From NCBI GenBank assembly GCA_963787895.1, contig CAWBEX010000003.1, positions 1-64,000 on the forward strand: a stretch of 64,000 nucleotides of DNA, written 5' to 3'. The translations under genes were made by a program, and so were the position numbers. The stretch comes from Anderseniella sp963787895. Lineage in GTDB: Bacteria; Pseudomonadota; Alphaproteobacteria; Rhizobiales; Aestuariivirgaceae. Below the pieces are notes generated by a model. That model did no database searches. It was given only the letters and a program-made list of their open reading frames with translations, and was not told the DNA's origin. Numbering within the stretch: the first letter of the stretch is position 1; each line of letters begins with the position of its first letter. Below, one piece after another: positions 9,268 to 21,200 of this stretch.

Positions 9268-10287
9268 ATGAATGCAGTTGCAATAATGCCGGTGCTCTAC
9301 ATCCTGTTTCTAGCGGGGACGGTGGTGCTGTGCTATGCCGTTTACAGCCAGTGGTACAATGACAACGACACCAAGCTGACCGTGAACCTCCATGATGCTG
9401 TTTGTTTTAACCCGGAGTTTCACCATGCATTCCTTAAAAGCCAGATGGCGCGGCTGCCGGTTCCCCCTGCAAGCAACAGGGCAGAAGCCACCGTGCAATT
9501 GGCCAAGGTGCAGTTGACTGACGGGGTGTTGAACCTGGCGATACCTTCAGGCCCGATCCGTTTCCAGTCGCAGATGGCTGATGAGGAAATCTGTGTGGCT
9601 TCGCGCCATGATGTTGTTATCGAGAGGGCAGGGCTGGTGCCCTATGTTTATGGCGCTGATGTTTCAATCAGCAGCTCCGGTGAGCTGACCGCAAGGCTTC
9701 TGGTGTCGCGCGGTGACATGGCGTTGACTGCCCACAACATCCGGGCTGACGGACTGCTTGCCAACAGTGACCTGGAGGTGGTTTCAAACCAGTCACAACT
9801 TACCCGGATATCTGCATTTTCCTACAGGTTCAACGCACAACCTGTACCTCTGCCTGCAGAACAGGCATTCAAATACCGGCGCTACAATGCCAGCTCGGTT
9901 TCACGCATATCATATGTGGAGTTGGCTGAGGTGGGGGCGAATTCCATCATCACAGAGAATATCGTCTGTGCGAGGGATCTCGAGATCGGTGGCGGCAGCA
10001 CAATACATGGGGCTGTCAAGGTGTACGGCTCAGTCAGACTTGCTGGACCGGTCGTGTTTCTGGGGCCGGTGGTGGTGAACGGTAACCTGGATGCGCCAGA
10101 GGGCTGCATATTCATGTCTGACACGGTGATCAAGGGTCGGCTAAAAGTGAAGCATTATCTTGTCGCCGGCCAACCCCGCAGGCACTCGGTCAGCTTGATT
10201 GCGCGCCAGCTAGATATCAAGGGAACGCTTATCGGCAGCGGCAGCCTCGTTGCCAGCGAACAGGAGTGCCTGAAACATGCGGCTTAA
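9268..10287 (+). CDS. Membrane-anchored protein with bactofilin-like polymer-forming domain
   Basis: A 339-residue protein with one N-terminal transmembrane helix (residues about 7-26). A central region of unknown fold follows. From about residue 230 a short right-handed beta-helix-like stretch with repeated G-x-[VI] hydrophobic ladders (EIGGGSTIHGAVKVYGSV, GPVVVNGNL, IKGRLKVK, IKGTLIGSG) recalls bactofilins and other polymer-forming cytoskeletal proteins. It starts four bases after the GT2 stop and overlaps the next gene by 11 bases, so it is translationally linked. A scaffold role for the polysaccharide synthase is an inference. Confidence 0.6.
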   Translation: MNAVAIMPVLYILFLAGTVVLCYAVYSQWYNDNDTKLTVNLHDAVCFNPEFHHAFLKSQMARLPVPPASNRAEATVQLAKVQLTDGVLNLAIPSGPIRFQSQMADEEICVASRHDVVIERAGLVPYVYGADVSISSSGELTARLLVSRGDMALTAHNIRADGLLANSDLEVVSNQSQLTRISAFSYRFNAQPVPLPAEQAFKYRRYNASSVSRISYVELAEVGANSIITENIVCARDLEIGGGSTIHGAVKVYGSVRLAGPVVFLGPVVVNGNLDAPEGCIFMSDTVIKGRLKVKHYLVAGQPRRHSVSLIARQLDIKGTLIGSGSLVASEQECLKHAA

Positions 10288-10894
10288 CCTATCACGCATC
10301 ATGTTGGGGCTGACTTTCTTCGCCACCACAGTTGTCATCGCTCTGTTGAGCGATATGTTGATGGTGCATATTACCAAGCAGTTCCCTGGTCTTGCCTGCG
10401 TGCGCGAAACATTCGGTGTTTCATGTGAACTGGCGCCACCAGTGATGGAAAACCAGGTGACGCTGGCGGTCTTTCTGCTTCTTGGCGTGTTGGCGTACGC
10501 AACGTTCAGGGGTAGTTCGGCAGCGTCGAACTATGCACCGCTGGGCATGTCACTTGCTGCTTTGCTTGTGGTCTGTGCAGCAACAGATATTGTGCTGGGC
10601 CGGGCTGCATACAACATGGCTGAGCTGTATTCGAGTACAGTCAACACGTTCAGCTACATTCTCATGTTCACCTTCCTGGTCATGATCATGATAAAGGAAT
10701 ATGACCCGGTAGCTTTCATGATTTCTGTCGCAGGATCATTCACGATCAAAGTGACCACCTTCATAGCTCTTGGTTTACTGTTGCCTGGGATACCGGGCGC
10801 GACCGGCATGTATGCGCTGTTCATCACGTATTCGTTCGCCGCGTTTGGCCTTCATCTCATGATGGCCTGCCGCCTGTTTGTGGCGCCGCGCTAG
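10277..10894 (+). CDS. Polytopic membrane protein of unknown function
   Basis: A 205-residue hydrophobic protein with about five transmembrane segments (near residues 7-25, 63-80, 90-108, 120-142 and 150-195). Two cysteines lie in the first extracytoplasmic loop (ACVRETFGVSCEL), possibly a disulfide. No family is recognised. Its start lies inside the bactofilin-like gene (11-base overlap), placing it in the exopolysaccharide operon, where it may be an accessory of the synthase. Confidence 0.6.
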   Translation: MRLNLSRIMLGLTFFATTVVIALLSDMLMVHITKQFPGLACVRETFGVSCELAPPVMENQVTLAVFLLLGVLAYATFRGSSAASNYAPLGMSLAALLVVCAATDIVLGRAAYNMAELYSSTVNTFSYILMFTFLVMIMIKEYDPVAFMISVAGSFTIKVTTFIALGLLLPGIPGATGMYALFITYSFAAFGLHLMMACRLFVAPR

Positions 10895-10915
10895 CGGGTG
10901 ATCTATGCCGCTTGC

Positions 10916-12043
10916 TCAGGCAAGCTGTTCTTCCAGGTTCGCAACGATGCGTTCGCAAGCCTTGCCATCGCCGAAAGGGCTGATGGCATTGGCCATGCTG
11001 GTGTAAATGGCGTCATCGTCCAGCAACTCAAAAGCCGATGTAACAATCGTGTCAGGGTTTGTTGTGACCAGTTTGGCAACTCCGGCGCTGACCGCTTCCA
11101 TGCGTTCACTGGTTTGCCGCATGACCAGCACGGGCTTGCCTAGTGCAGGTGCCTCCTCCTGGATGCCGCCGGAATCCGTGAGTATGAGATATGCGTTCTT
11201 CATCAGCATGACGATGCTTGCATAATCTACGGGCTCGATAAGGTGCACATTGTCCAGCTTGCCAAGCCTGTCGTGAACAATTCCGCGGACATTCGGATTG
11301 AGGTGAACCGGATAAACGATCTCGACATCGGTTCGCTGGGAAATTCTTTCCAGTGACGTGCAGATGTCTTCAAAGCCCTTGCCGAAGCTTTCCCGCCGGT
11401 GGCCCGTTACAAGGATGAGGCGCTTGTTCTGGTCCAGCTGCGGCAGTCCCTGCGCGATGGCTTCTGCGAACTGCGGTTCGCTGTCCAGCCTTGCCGAAAT
11501 GGCCAGCAGGGCGTCAATGACCGTGTTTCCGGTCTTTATGATTGTGGCCGGATCAACACCTTCACGAAGCAGATTCTCAACAGACGTATCCGTCGGCGCG
11601 TAGTGGCGCCTTGTGACCACCGAAATCATTCGGCGGTTGGCCTCTTCGGGCCAGGGGTGTTCCAGCGAGCCGGTACGCAAGCCAGCTTCAACATGACCAA
11701 CCGGCACTGAGCGCATGAAGCTGGCTATGCCGCCTGCCAGGGCAGTGGCGGTGTCGCCCTGAACCAGTACATAGTCCGGGGCTGTTTCAGCCATGACCTC
11801 ATCAAGCGACGAGATGGCGCGAGCCAGCAGGGCGTTCAAAGACTGGTCCGGACGCATTATCGCCAGATCATGATCAGGCTTGATGGCAAACAACTGAAGT
11901 ACAGAATCCAGCATTTCCCTGTGCTGGGCCGTCACACATACGACAGGTTCAATCAGGCTCGACGCACGCAAGGCATGGATCAACGGAGCCAGTTTGATTG
12001 CTTCAGGTCTTGTGCCAAAAGCGAGAAGGCATCGCTTCTTCAT
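10916..12043 (-). CDS. wecB: UDP-N-acetylglucosamine 2-epimerase (non-hydrolysing)
   Basis: Interconverts UDP-GlcNAc and UDP-ManNAc. Family signatures are FGTRPEAIKLAPL near the N terminus, VQGDTATA, GHVEAGLRTG, PEEANRRM, VTGHRRESFG, PVHLNPNVR and DSGGIQEEAPALGKPVLVMR. The length of about 375 residues is standard. The ATG at 12043 fits family members; an in-frame GTG three codons upstream is also possible because GGAA lies a little further out. It converges on the exopolysaccharide operon, and ManNAc could be one of that operon's building blocks. Confidence 0.92.
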   Translation of the reverse strand: MKKRCLLAFGTRPEAIKLAPLIHALRASSLIEPVVCVTAQHREMLDSVLQLFAIKPDHDLAIMRPDQSLNALLARAISSLDEVMAETAPDYVLVQGDTATALAGGIASFMRSVPVGHVEAGLRTGSLEHPWPEEANRRMISVVTRRHYAPTDTSVENLLREGVDPATIIKTGNTVIDALLAISARLDSEPQFAEAIAQGLPQLDQNKRLILVTGHRRESFGKGFEDICTSLERISQRTDVEIVYPVHLNPNVRGIVHDRLGKLDNVHLIEPVDYASIVMLMKNAYLILTDSGGIQEEAPALGKPVLVMRQTSERMEAVSAGVAKLVTTNPDTIVTSAFELLDDDAIYTSMANAISPFGDGKACERIVANLEEQLA

Positions 12044-12213
12044 GATACACACGTTTCCGGCGCCCGCGGAAGCCGAACCCTCTCCATTATTCTCTGCTGG
12101 TGAAATGACTTAGCAGAGTCGACATAGAAACCCAAGATGTGAACACGCGGGACAATCGAGACATGCACCCTGTGCACAGCTCAGTCAGTGTACGGTTGAC
12201 TTCTTCTTCGGGA

Positions 12214-15200
12214 TCAGACCCACGGATTGTCGAAATAGATATCAGAGAACTGAGGCACTCCGGTTTCAAAACCGGCCACGATTACCAGGTCTCCGGTGTC
12301 GCCGCCGGTTGCATCGAACCACAGGCCCTGACCACCGGTTTCAAGGTAGAATTGCGGACCGACCCCCAGCGTTGCCGGCAGGCCTGAGCCCGACGAGAAC
12401 ATGCTTGCACTGATCTGACCGGAATAGGTACCCGGGTCTACGCCGAAGCCGAGCGGGTCGATGTACAGCTTGTCTTCTCCGCTGAAGAAGTCGCGGATGA
12501 GGTCGCCGCCCTGGGCTGCATTGAAGATGAAGAAGGTGTCTGCACCAGTGTCGCCAAACAGGACGTCCACGCCTTCACCGCCGTCCAGAATGTCGTCTCC
12601 TGCGCCGCCGTCCAGTGAATCGCCAATTTCGCCGCCTTGCAGCTTGTCATTGCCGTCATTTCCAAACAGAACGTCTGTATCGCCGCCGCCGAACAACAGA
12701 TCATCACCGCTGCCGCCAAATAGCCAGTCAACGCCGTCTTCGCCGTACAGGTTGTCATGGCCGGCTCCACCGTCAAGCGAGTCGCCGCCATTGCCGCCAT
12801 AGAGGTTGTCGTTGTCGCCTTCGCCAAACAGCGCGTCAGTGTCATCTCCGCCGTTCAGGGTGTCATTGCCGTCGCCGCCATACAGCCAGTCAACACCGAA
12901 TTCACCGTTAAGCTCATCGTTGCCTGCACCACCGTCGAGCGAGTCACCGCCAGAACCACCCCACAGCTTGTCCTGGCCTTCCTGGCCGAACAGGGCATCA
13001 CCTTCAGAACCGCCGTAAAGCTCATCGTCGCCGAAGCCGCCATACAGCCAGTCCACGCCCTGTTCACCATAGAGCTTGTCGTTGCCGTAGCCGCCGTCCA
13101 GCGAATCGCCGCCGTTGCCGCCCCAGGCTTCGTCGTCGTCGTCGCCGGCAAAGATGGCGTCTGTATCATCACCACCGTAGAGATAATCGATGCCTGTTTC
13201 ACCGTAGATGAAGTCCAGACCGCTACCGCCATATATGCTGTCGCTTCCGGCACCACCATTGAGGCCATCATTGCCTCCATGGCCATAAATGATGTCGTCG
13301 CCTTCGTAGGCATCAACAAGGTCGTTGCCACCTGCCGCGTGTATTGTGTTCGCAAGGGCATCACCGGCAATTTGCTGATCAGCTTCGGTGATACCGTTGA
13401 TGATGATGTCGAGGTCGGCGTTGGATGCTTCGATACCATCGCTCAATGTGTACGTGAAGGTTTCCGTCAAGGTTTTGCCTGCCGCCAGGCCGATCACAAA
13501 CGGATTGGCTGTGTTCAGCGCATAGCTGTAGGAACCGTCGGCGGCGATGGTCAGGGCACCGTACTGCCCCGCGATCACTACGTTGCCTGTGCCAGGAACG
13601 CTTGTTCCGGACACAGCTGAGATGGTCAATACATCGCCATCGGGGTCTGAATCGAGGCCAAAACCATCGTCATCGGTTATGACGTTGCCAACCTGTGCGG
13701 CGGCGTTGTCTTCAGAGACGGCCTTGACATTGTCGAAGGCTGTTGGCGCATCGTTGCTGCCGCCAATCGTTATGGTGATATCATGCGTGGTGCCGTCGAA
13801 CGTAGACACGGTGACCACGTCAGTTAGCGTATCTTCAATGCCCAGCGCGGCGATGGCGGGATGACTGGAAAGGGCTGTGTAGGTCCAGTTTCCGGCAGCA
13901 TCGATTACCAGGTTGCCATAAGAGCCGCCGACCGTTCCGTCCGCGAATGTGGACTGGTTCTGATCCGGGTCAACCACAGTAAGCGCGCCGGTTGCCGTAA
14001 GCTCACCCTGCACACCACCTTCTGCTGCAGCGGCTGCGTCCTGGCCGCTGACTACAGCTGCATCATTTGCACCGTTGATGGTGATGGTCACGGTTGTGGT
14101 GTCAGAGCCGCCATTGCCGTCGGAAACAGTGTAGTCGAAGCTGTCTGTCGCCGTTTCGCCGGTAACGAGATGTTCAAATGCGCCATTTGGATCGTAGTTG
14201 TACGAACCGTCGGAGTTCAGCGTGAGAAGGGCGCCTGATGCGAGTGTGATCTGCGTGCCGACATCACCGGCAACACCGTTGACTTCACTGACGCTGAGCA
14301 CGTCGCCGTCCACATCGGTGTCTGCACCGTCGGTCAGCACATTGCCGGCTGTCGCGATTGCATCATCTTCGCCAACGCTCAGTACATCGGCTGTCGCAAC
14401 CGGGCCGTCATTGGTGCCGTTGATGGTGATGGTTACGTCGAATGATGTGCCGTCGAGCGTATAGGCTGTGACGGTATCGGTCAGTGTTTCACCAACACCG
14501 AGGGCCTGTACGGCTGGATCGTCATTGTTGAGGATATAGCGCCAATCGTCTGCAGGCGTGATCACATAACCGTAAGTGCCAACAAGCTGGCCAGGTCCTG
14601 CAACGAACAAGCCGTTTTCCTGGGTGTCAGGATCAGTCACCGAGGGTGTTCCAACGGCAGCGACAAAGCTCTCGCCGGGGTAGAACACGTCCTCTGTGAC
14701 AGACCCGCTCACTTCGCCGGATACGACTGCGATGTCATTCTCACCGGTGACTACGACCGCCATGGAGCCATTGGTGGAGGCTCCGTTCGTATCGGAAACA
14801 GTGTAGTCAAACAATACGGCGCTGGTGTCAGGGCCAAGACCTGTCAGCGGATTGTTGGCAAGGTCCTCGAAATCGCCGTTCGGAAGGAAACTGAAGTCGC
14901 CGTTGGACTGGATAGTCAACTGACCACCGGTGACGAGGTCAATTGGCTGGCCATAGGAGATTACCTGACCATCTATGTGGGTGATGTCGAGTGCATCACC
15001 TTCAATGTCCGTTATGCCAGCCAACGAGTAGATGTTGCCAGTTACAGGCGTGATGCTGTCTTCGCTGGTGGTTCCAAGGTCAACCAGGCTGTTGGCAACC
15101 GCTGGCGCCTGGTTCACATCGCGGAAGGCGAGGTCGATGTCGGCGTCTGCGTTGGAGCCATCGGGCAACAGGTTCGGTACGCCACCGATGTTGTATGCAG

Positions 15201-15264
15201 CCGTCCACATCGTTGATGTTCTCATCATTGACGTCGAAGCCGTCATTGACGTCCGCCCCTTCAA
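12214..15264 (-). CDS. Giant adhesin, C-terminal fragment (VCBS/cadherin-like modules and RTX region)
   Basis: Downstream part of the giant gene that begins at 23791. Coding resumes in this frame near 15205, at the AAYNIGGVPNLLPDG segment. The preceding residues in this frame, including the first methionine, are read out of frame from the upstream part and are not real. It holds about six VCBS/cadherin-like modules (SDGNGGSDT, NDAPTA and ITINGTND signatures), then from about residue 625 some twenty RTX calcium-binding blocks in which YGG/LDGG/GND units recur with a longer period. The C-terminal region (DTFFIFNAAQGGDLIRDFFSGEDKL) is typical of type I secreted RTX proteins. If the frameshift is real, this part is probably not translated. 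Confidence 0.8.
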   Translation of the reverse strand: MKGRTSMTASTSMMRTSTMWTAAYNIGGVPNLLPDGSNADADIDLAFRDVNQAPAVANSLVDLGTTSEDSITPVTGNIYSLAGITDIEGDALDITHIDGQVISYGQPIDLVTGGQLTIQSNGDFSFLPNGDFEDLANNPLTGLGPDTSAVLFDYTVSDTNGASTNGSMAVVVTGENDIAVVSGEVSGSVTEDVFYPGESFVAAVGTPSVTDPDTQENGLFVAGPGQLVGTYGYVITPADDWRYILNNDDPAVQALGVGETLTDTVTAYTLDGTSFDVTITINGTNDGPVATADVLSVGEDDAIATAGNVLTDGADTDVDGDVLSVSEVNGVAGDVGTQITLASGALLTLNSDGSYNYDPNGAFEHLVTGETATDSFDYTVSDGNGGSDTTTVTITINGANDAAVVSGQDAAAAAEGGVQGELTATGALTVVDPDQNQSTFADGTVGGSYGNLVIDAAGNWTYTALSSHPAIAALGIEDTLTDVVTVSTFDGTTHDITITIGGSNDAPTAFDNVKAVSEDNAAAQVGNVITDDDGFGLDSDPDGDVLTISAVSGTSVPGTGNVVIAGQYGALTIAADGSYSYALNTANPFVIGLAAGKTLTETFTYTLSDGIEASNADLDIIINGITEADQQIAGDALANTIHAAGGNDLVDAYEGDDIIYGHGGNDGLNGGAGSDSIYGGSGLDFIYGETGIDYLYGGDDTDAIFAGDDDDEAWGGNGGDSLDGGYGNDKLYGEQGVDWLYGGFGDDELYGGSEGDALFGQEGQDKLWGGSGGDSLDGGAGNDELNGEFGVDWLYGGDGNDTLNGGDDTDALFGEGDNDNLYGGNGGDSLDGGAGHDNLYGEDGVDWLFGGSGDDLLFGGGDTDVLFGNDGNDKLQGGEIGDSLDGGAGDDILDGGEGVDVLFGDTGADTFFIFNAAQGGDLIRDFFSGEDKLYIDPLGFGVDPGTYSGQISASMFSSGSGLPATLGVGPQFYLETGGQGLWFDATGGDTGDLVIVAGFETGVPQFSDIYFDNPWV

Positions 15265-18200
15265 AGCTGTCGATCAGGCCATCGCCATCTGTGTCGACCG
15301 TGGAGATGATTTCGGTCGGACCGCCATCGCCGCGTTCCTCGGCATCGGTCAGGCCGTCATTGTCGCTGTCGAAGTCAACGTAGTCGGCAAACCCGTCGCC
15401 ATCAGTATCAATAGGCGTGAGGCCCTGGCTCAGGGTTTCGTCAGCTGAGTTGGTATCTGCATCGTAAGCATCATCGAGGCCGTCGCCGTCGATGTCGATG
15501 CCTGATGGGGCGATGTAATTACCGGTGTCTTGCGCTTCGACATTGTCGGTGATGCCATCATTGTCGCTGTCGATGTCAAGCCGGTTGCCGCCACCGAAGG
15601 CAACGCCATCACCGAACACGAAAATCTTGCCATCGGGGCCGCCGGCGCCAGACGGTATGTAAATGCGGATCGATGAAATGCCGCTGCCTACAGGTGCCAG
15701 ATCGTCCAGCGCGTAGATTGCCATACGCGCATCCTGCGTGGCGTTCTGGGCGGCACCTGTTGCCAGATAATCCGAACCGCTGACGTAGATCTGGCTGCCC
15801 ATCGGGTTGCCCTGATCATCATAGGCCTGGATATAGACTGGATTGTCGCCGCCGCGCTCGGTCACGCCGACGAATGTACCAGCGGTGACAAACAGCGGAG
15901 TGGCATAGGACAACTCGTAGTAGTCGCCGTTGTTGTAGTTCGAACTGGTGTCCTGGTAGTCGTTCAGGTCGGTGGACTGGAATGCTTCGAGAATGTCGGC
16001 ATCCCAATTGGGGTTGCCTGTATAGGAAGCAGCCGTGCCTCCATCTTTCTGATAGGTCAACTGCACAGATGCCGTGAAGTTGTGATTGTAGCCGTCCGGC
16101 AGCACAAAGTCGGTATAGGTCTTTCCGTTCACCGTGACAGAGGTGAGGATATGGTCTCCATCGATGTCATTCAGATCGGCGCTTGATATGCCGAATGACA
16201 CATCTTGTGCGTTCAGCGAACCGTCGATGCCGCTGTCTGCACCGTTGGTCTGTGCTACTTCGTTGCTGTCGGTGATGCCATCATTGTCATCATCGATATC
16301 AACATCGTTGGCAATGCCGTCGCCGTCGCTGTCAAGCTTGAGTGTGACAGAAGCCTGGTCTGTGCCGCCGTCGCTGGAGGTGACGCGGTAGTCAAACGTT
16401 TCCACATCCGCCGGAGTTGTGCCTTTGGTGATGTTCAAGGTGCCATCGCCGAGCAATTCGACGATTGTACCTGATGCAAGTGTGACAGGGGCGCCCAGGA
16501 CAACGGGTTGCGGGTTGCCCGGGTTTGCCGGGTCAACAATATGGGAAACAGACAGGGTGACGGTGTCATTGTCGCTGTCGTTTGCCAGCACGTCGAGATT
16601 GATCAACTGACCTGGAGTTACCACGACGGGGACTTCGTCACCGGCAATGGTTGCGTCGTTCACGCCTGTGATTGTGATGGTGATGGCGTGCGCAGTGGCG
16701 TCAACCGTTGATACTGCAACGGTATCGATCAGGGTTGCGCCAGCGGTAAGGCCCTGGATCATTGGGTGATCGTTAAGGGCCTCATAGGTCCAGTTGCCTG
16801 CAGCATCGATGGTGACATTGCCGTAGTTGCCGCCTGCAACACCTGCCACGAATGCTTCCTGTGCAGGTCCGTCACCGTCAGAGATGGTCATGGAGCCCGA
16901 CGCTGTCAGCAATGGTGTTGTTGCGTCTTCGGTGAGCTCGCCGGTATCGACGCCCCCAACTACCGGAACGTCGTTTATGGAGTTTACCGTAACGTTGACC
17001 GTCGCGGTATCGGTGCGCAGGGAGTGGCCAACAAGGCCGGATGCAAACAGGCCTACCTGGGCACCGCCTGTGTCGGGCCCCTGGATGGTGGCACTGAGGC
17101 CGTATGGACCAACGCCCTGGAAGAACGGCAATTCGATGAGGTAATAGCCGGCTTCACTGATATTGATGGTGCCCGCCCTGGTCTGCATCGAATGGGAGCC
17201 GTCATTGCTGACGACCTCGACGCCTCCGACGAATATCTTGGAACCATCATCTGATGTTGTTGTGAATGTATAGTTGCCAGGTGTGTCTATGCGGAGATAA
17301 CCAACATAGCGCACCGCAAAGGTGGTGCCGGCGCCGGTAACATCCACTGCAATTGACCCGGGATCCAGGCTGGTGGCAACGCCGATAGCATCCGGGTTTG
17401 TGGTAGGAATATTGTTCACCGTGCTACCTGATGGCATGCCGTCGAAGAACTGGTACACCATGCCTGATGACACGCCAGTGACGGTGTAGGTGAACTGGTC
17501 TGTGCCGTTGTAGTTGGCATCAGGGGTGTAGGTTACGGTGTTGTCCGGATTGATTACGACCTGGCCGTTGGTCGGGCCGGACACAATGCTGAAATCCGTG
17601 ACTGAAGATACAACAACGCCGTCATTGTCTAGGATGGCAATGCTGCCCGGCGTGTCTTCATCCGTAATGAGCACATCGTCAGCTGCACTTGGAGTGATGG
17701 TCATGCTCAAGGTGGCAATGTCAGTCAGTGAACCATCAGATACGGTGTACTGGAAACTGGTTGGACCTGTATAACCCACGACCGGATTGAAGGTCAGTGT
17801 CGTGCCATCGCTCGACATTGTGACAGTGCCGTTGTTCACGGCTACTGTCAGATCCGGTGCGATCGCCTGGCCGTCGATCTCTGTCAGCGTCAGCGTGTCA
17901 CCGTCAATGTCGGTGTCGTTGCCAAGCAGATTGGCAACGAGTATCGGCACTCCGGCAACATTGCTTACATCACCGGCATTGTCTGAAGTGGCAGTAGGGG
18001 CATCGTTTACCGGGGTTACATTTATATCGACCGTTGCACTGTCCGTGGTCAGCGTGTGACCGACATTGTTGCCGGCAAACAGATCGATCATGGAGCCGCC
18101 GGTGTCGGCGCCCTGATACTTCACTGCCAGCACGGGATCTCCGCTATCACGGAAAAACAGTATTTCGATGTCGTGGTAGCCTTGCGTCAGCGTGATGCTG

Positions 18201-21200
18201 CCGCTCTCGGTCTCGATGTTGTGTTCGCCGTCGTTGTCAACGACTTCGGTGCCGTTTATGTAAACCTTGCTGCCATCGTTTGATGTGGTTTCAAACGTGT
18301 AGCTTCCGGCAGTTGCGATGTAAATGTGACCAGTGTAGCGGACTGCATGGTCTGTGATGTTTCCATCGTTCAGATCATCATGAACGGCAGCAAGTGCAAA
18401 TGTGTCGAAATCTGAAGCGATGCCTTCGCCGTCTGCCTGACCATTCGGGATGTTCTCTACGGTGTCGTTACCTGGTTTTCTGTCGAAGTACTGATATTGC
18501 AGGCCAGACTGCATCCCGGTGTATTCGTAGGTGAACTGGTCCGGGCCGTTATAGTTGCCGTTTGGAGTGTAGGTAGCGGTGTTGTCCGGGTTGATGACGA
18601 CGCTGCCATTGGTTGGACCGGACGTAATGACAAATGAGGTGATGCCACCGGCGATAATGCCGTCATTGGCAAGCACGTCCACAGTGCCCGATGTGTCTTC
18701 TGCAAGCGTCAGTGTATCGTCAAGTGCTTGCGTTGAAAGTACAAGGCCAACCGTTCCGTTGCCCGTGTCCTTGCCATCTGAAATCTGGTACTGGAAACTG
18801 GTTGGACCGACATAGTTGCTGTCAGGGCTGAAGGTCAATGTTGTGCCGTCGGCCGACATCGTAATTGTGCCAGCGGCCACCGTTACGGAGCCGTTTGGTG
18901 CGATCGGCTGACCGTTGATGCCTGTCAACGTAAAGCTGTCGCCTTCTAAGTCAAAGTCATTCGCCAGCAGGTTTGAAACGAGGATTAACGTGTCTACGGA
19001 ATTGCTGACGATGCCTGTGTTGTCATAAACGCCGGTTGGAGCATCGTTGACACCATTGATCGTCACGGTGATGTCATGCGACGTGCCGTCCGCAGATGTC
19101 ACCGAGACAGTGTCTGTCAGTGTTTCGCCGTTGTCGAGCTGCTGGATAACAAGCTGTGATGAGTCGGCGGTGTAGGTCCAGTTGCCAGCGGCATCAATTG
19201 TAATTTCGCCGTAGGTGCCCGTAACCGTTGCTGCATTGAACACCGATTCTGCGGTGTCGACATCTGCGACAACCAGAACGCCAGAGTCCGTAATGTCGGT
19301 GATGTAGGGGTCAGACGGATTGATAGTCAGATCTTCCGTTACGCTGACCTGATCATCGCCACTGAAGGTTGCGGTATCATTGCTGCCGGTGATCGTGATG
19401 GTGATGTCGTGGGATGTGCCGTCAACCGCAAAGACAGTGACGACGTCCAGAAGGGTCGCACCTGCTGGCAACGCCTGGACGGCAGGGGCGGAATTGTTGA
19501 GAGTGTAGGTCCAGTTGCCTGCTGTATCCAGCACGATTGAACCGTAGGTGCCGGCCACTGTACCGTCTGCGAATGTCGCCTCTCCGGTATCTGTGTCTGT
19601 GATGGTCAGGCTGCCGGATGTTGTTTCCAGTGCGATGCCATCTTCGGTTACGCCACCTGTGTTGACACCTCCGATGACTGCGGCGTCGTTCACACCGTTG
19701 ATGATCACCGCTACTGCATGAACTGTTCCATCAACAGACGTGATGTTGATGCTGTCTGTCAGGGTGCTGCCAAGCCCCAGTGACTGTATTGCAGGCTGGG
19801 TGTTGTCAGCGGTGTAGCCCAGCACACCTGCAGCATCGATCGTCAGTGTGCCAAATGCGCCAGAGTGCGTCGCAGCCGTGAACACGGCCTCATTGAGGTC
19901 CACATCGGTGATGGACAAGGTGCCTGCACCAGTCAGTGTTGTCGGGTCGGCATCTTCAGTGACTGTGGTCTGGGTCACTTCAGAAATGACGGCAGCATCG
20001 TTGGTGCCATTGATGGTCACTGATATGTCGTGCGTGGTGCCGTCAATTGCCTGAATTGTTATGGTGTCGAGCAATGAGGAGCCAACGCCGAGCTCCTGGA
20101 TTGCGGTCTGGGTGTTGTCGGCAGTGTAAGTCCAGTTGCCAGCGGCATCGATGGTGATCGATCCGAAGCTGCCAGGGGTAGTATTGGCGTTGAACAGGGC
20201 TTCGCCGGCATCCACATCACTGATCGTCAACAGGCCATTGGTGGTGAGTGTTGCAGGATCGTCTTCTTCTGTGACGCTGCCGGTATCGACCCCGCCAATG
20301 ATGGCGGCATCGTTAGTGCCGTTGATGGAAATTGTTACGTTGTGGGTCGTGCCATCAATAGCAGCGACGGTGATGGTTTCGGTCAACGTATCGCCAACAC
20401 CGAGTTCCTGAATTGCTGTCTGGGTGTTATCGGCAGAGTAATTCCAATTGCCGGCAGCGTCGATCGTTAGCGAACCATAGGTGCCAGCGATCGTTGCAAC
20501 TGCAAATACAGCCTCGCCGGTATCCACGTCCGAGATGGTGAGAATGCCGGAATCGGTCAATGTGGACGGGTCGTCTTCTTCGGTGACGGTGCCCAAGTTG
20601 TCACCGCCGATAATGGCAGCGTCGTTGACCCCGGTTATCGTTGCGGACAGAATGTGGGTGGTTCCGTCTAATGATTGAACAGTGACGAAATCTGTCGTTT
20701 GCACACCGGCACCAAGGGCCTGAATTACGGGGCTGGAGTTGTTCAGTGTGTAAGTGTAGTTGCCCTGAGCAGTCAGCTGCACCACTCCGTGCAGGCCGTT
20801 GTATGTGCCTGCAGCAAAACTGCTTTCACCAGCGTCAGCGTCGGTAACAGTCAGAACGCCCAGGTCGAACGGTGGCGCGCCGGCATCTTCGGCGACTTCA
20901 GCCGTGTCGTCACCGCCGATGACAGCGGCGTCGTTGACGCCATTGATGGTGATGGTGAGGTTGGCGTTCTCCGAGCCGGCCGTATTCGTGGCAGTGTAAG
21001 TGAAAGTTTCACTGAGCGTTTCGCCATTCTTTAGCGCCTGCACAGTAGATGAAGCGGAATCTACGAGGTAAGAATACGTGCCGTCGGCGTTGATTGTCAG
21101 GGTGCCGTGGGCACCGGTGACAATTGTGTCTCCTGCCGGGGCAACCGTCGTGGTGTTCACATTGCTCACATATAGCGAACCGCCGGTATCGTTGCTCAAC

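Noticed and set aside
10893..10912. Terminator hairpin between the exopolysaccharide operon and wecB
   Set aside because: Only a 5-bp stem with a ten-base loop and no T-tract; not convincing.
12757..13620. 287-codon plus-strand ORF antisense to the giant adhesin
   Set aside because: Its Val/Ala-rich repeats are the complement of the RTX Gly/Asp repeats on the other strand, not a gene.
19000..21000. Regular repeats considered as a CRISPR array
   Set aside because: Repeats are about 300 bases, degenerate and in frame, encoding VCBS modules; there are no short spacers and no cas genes.
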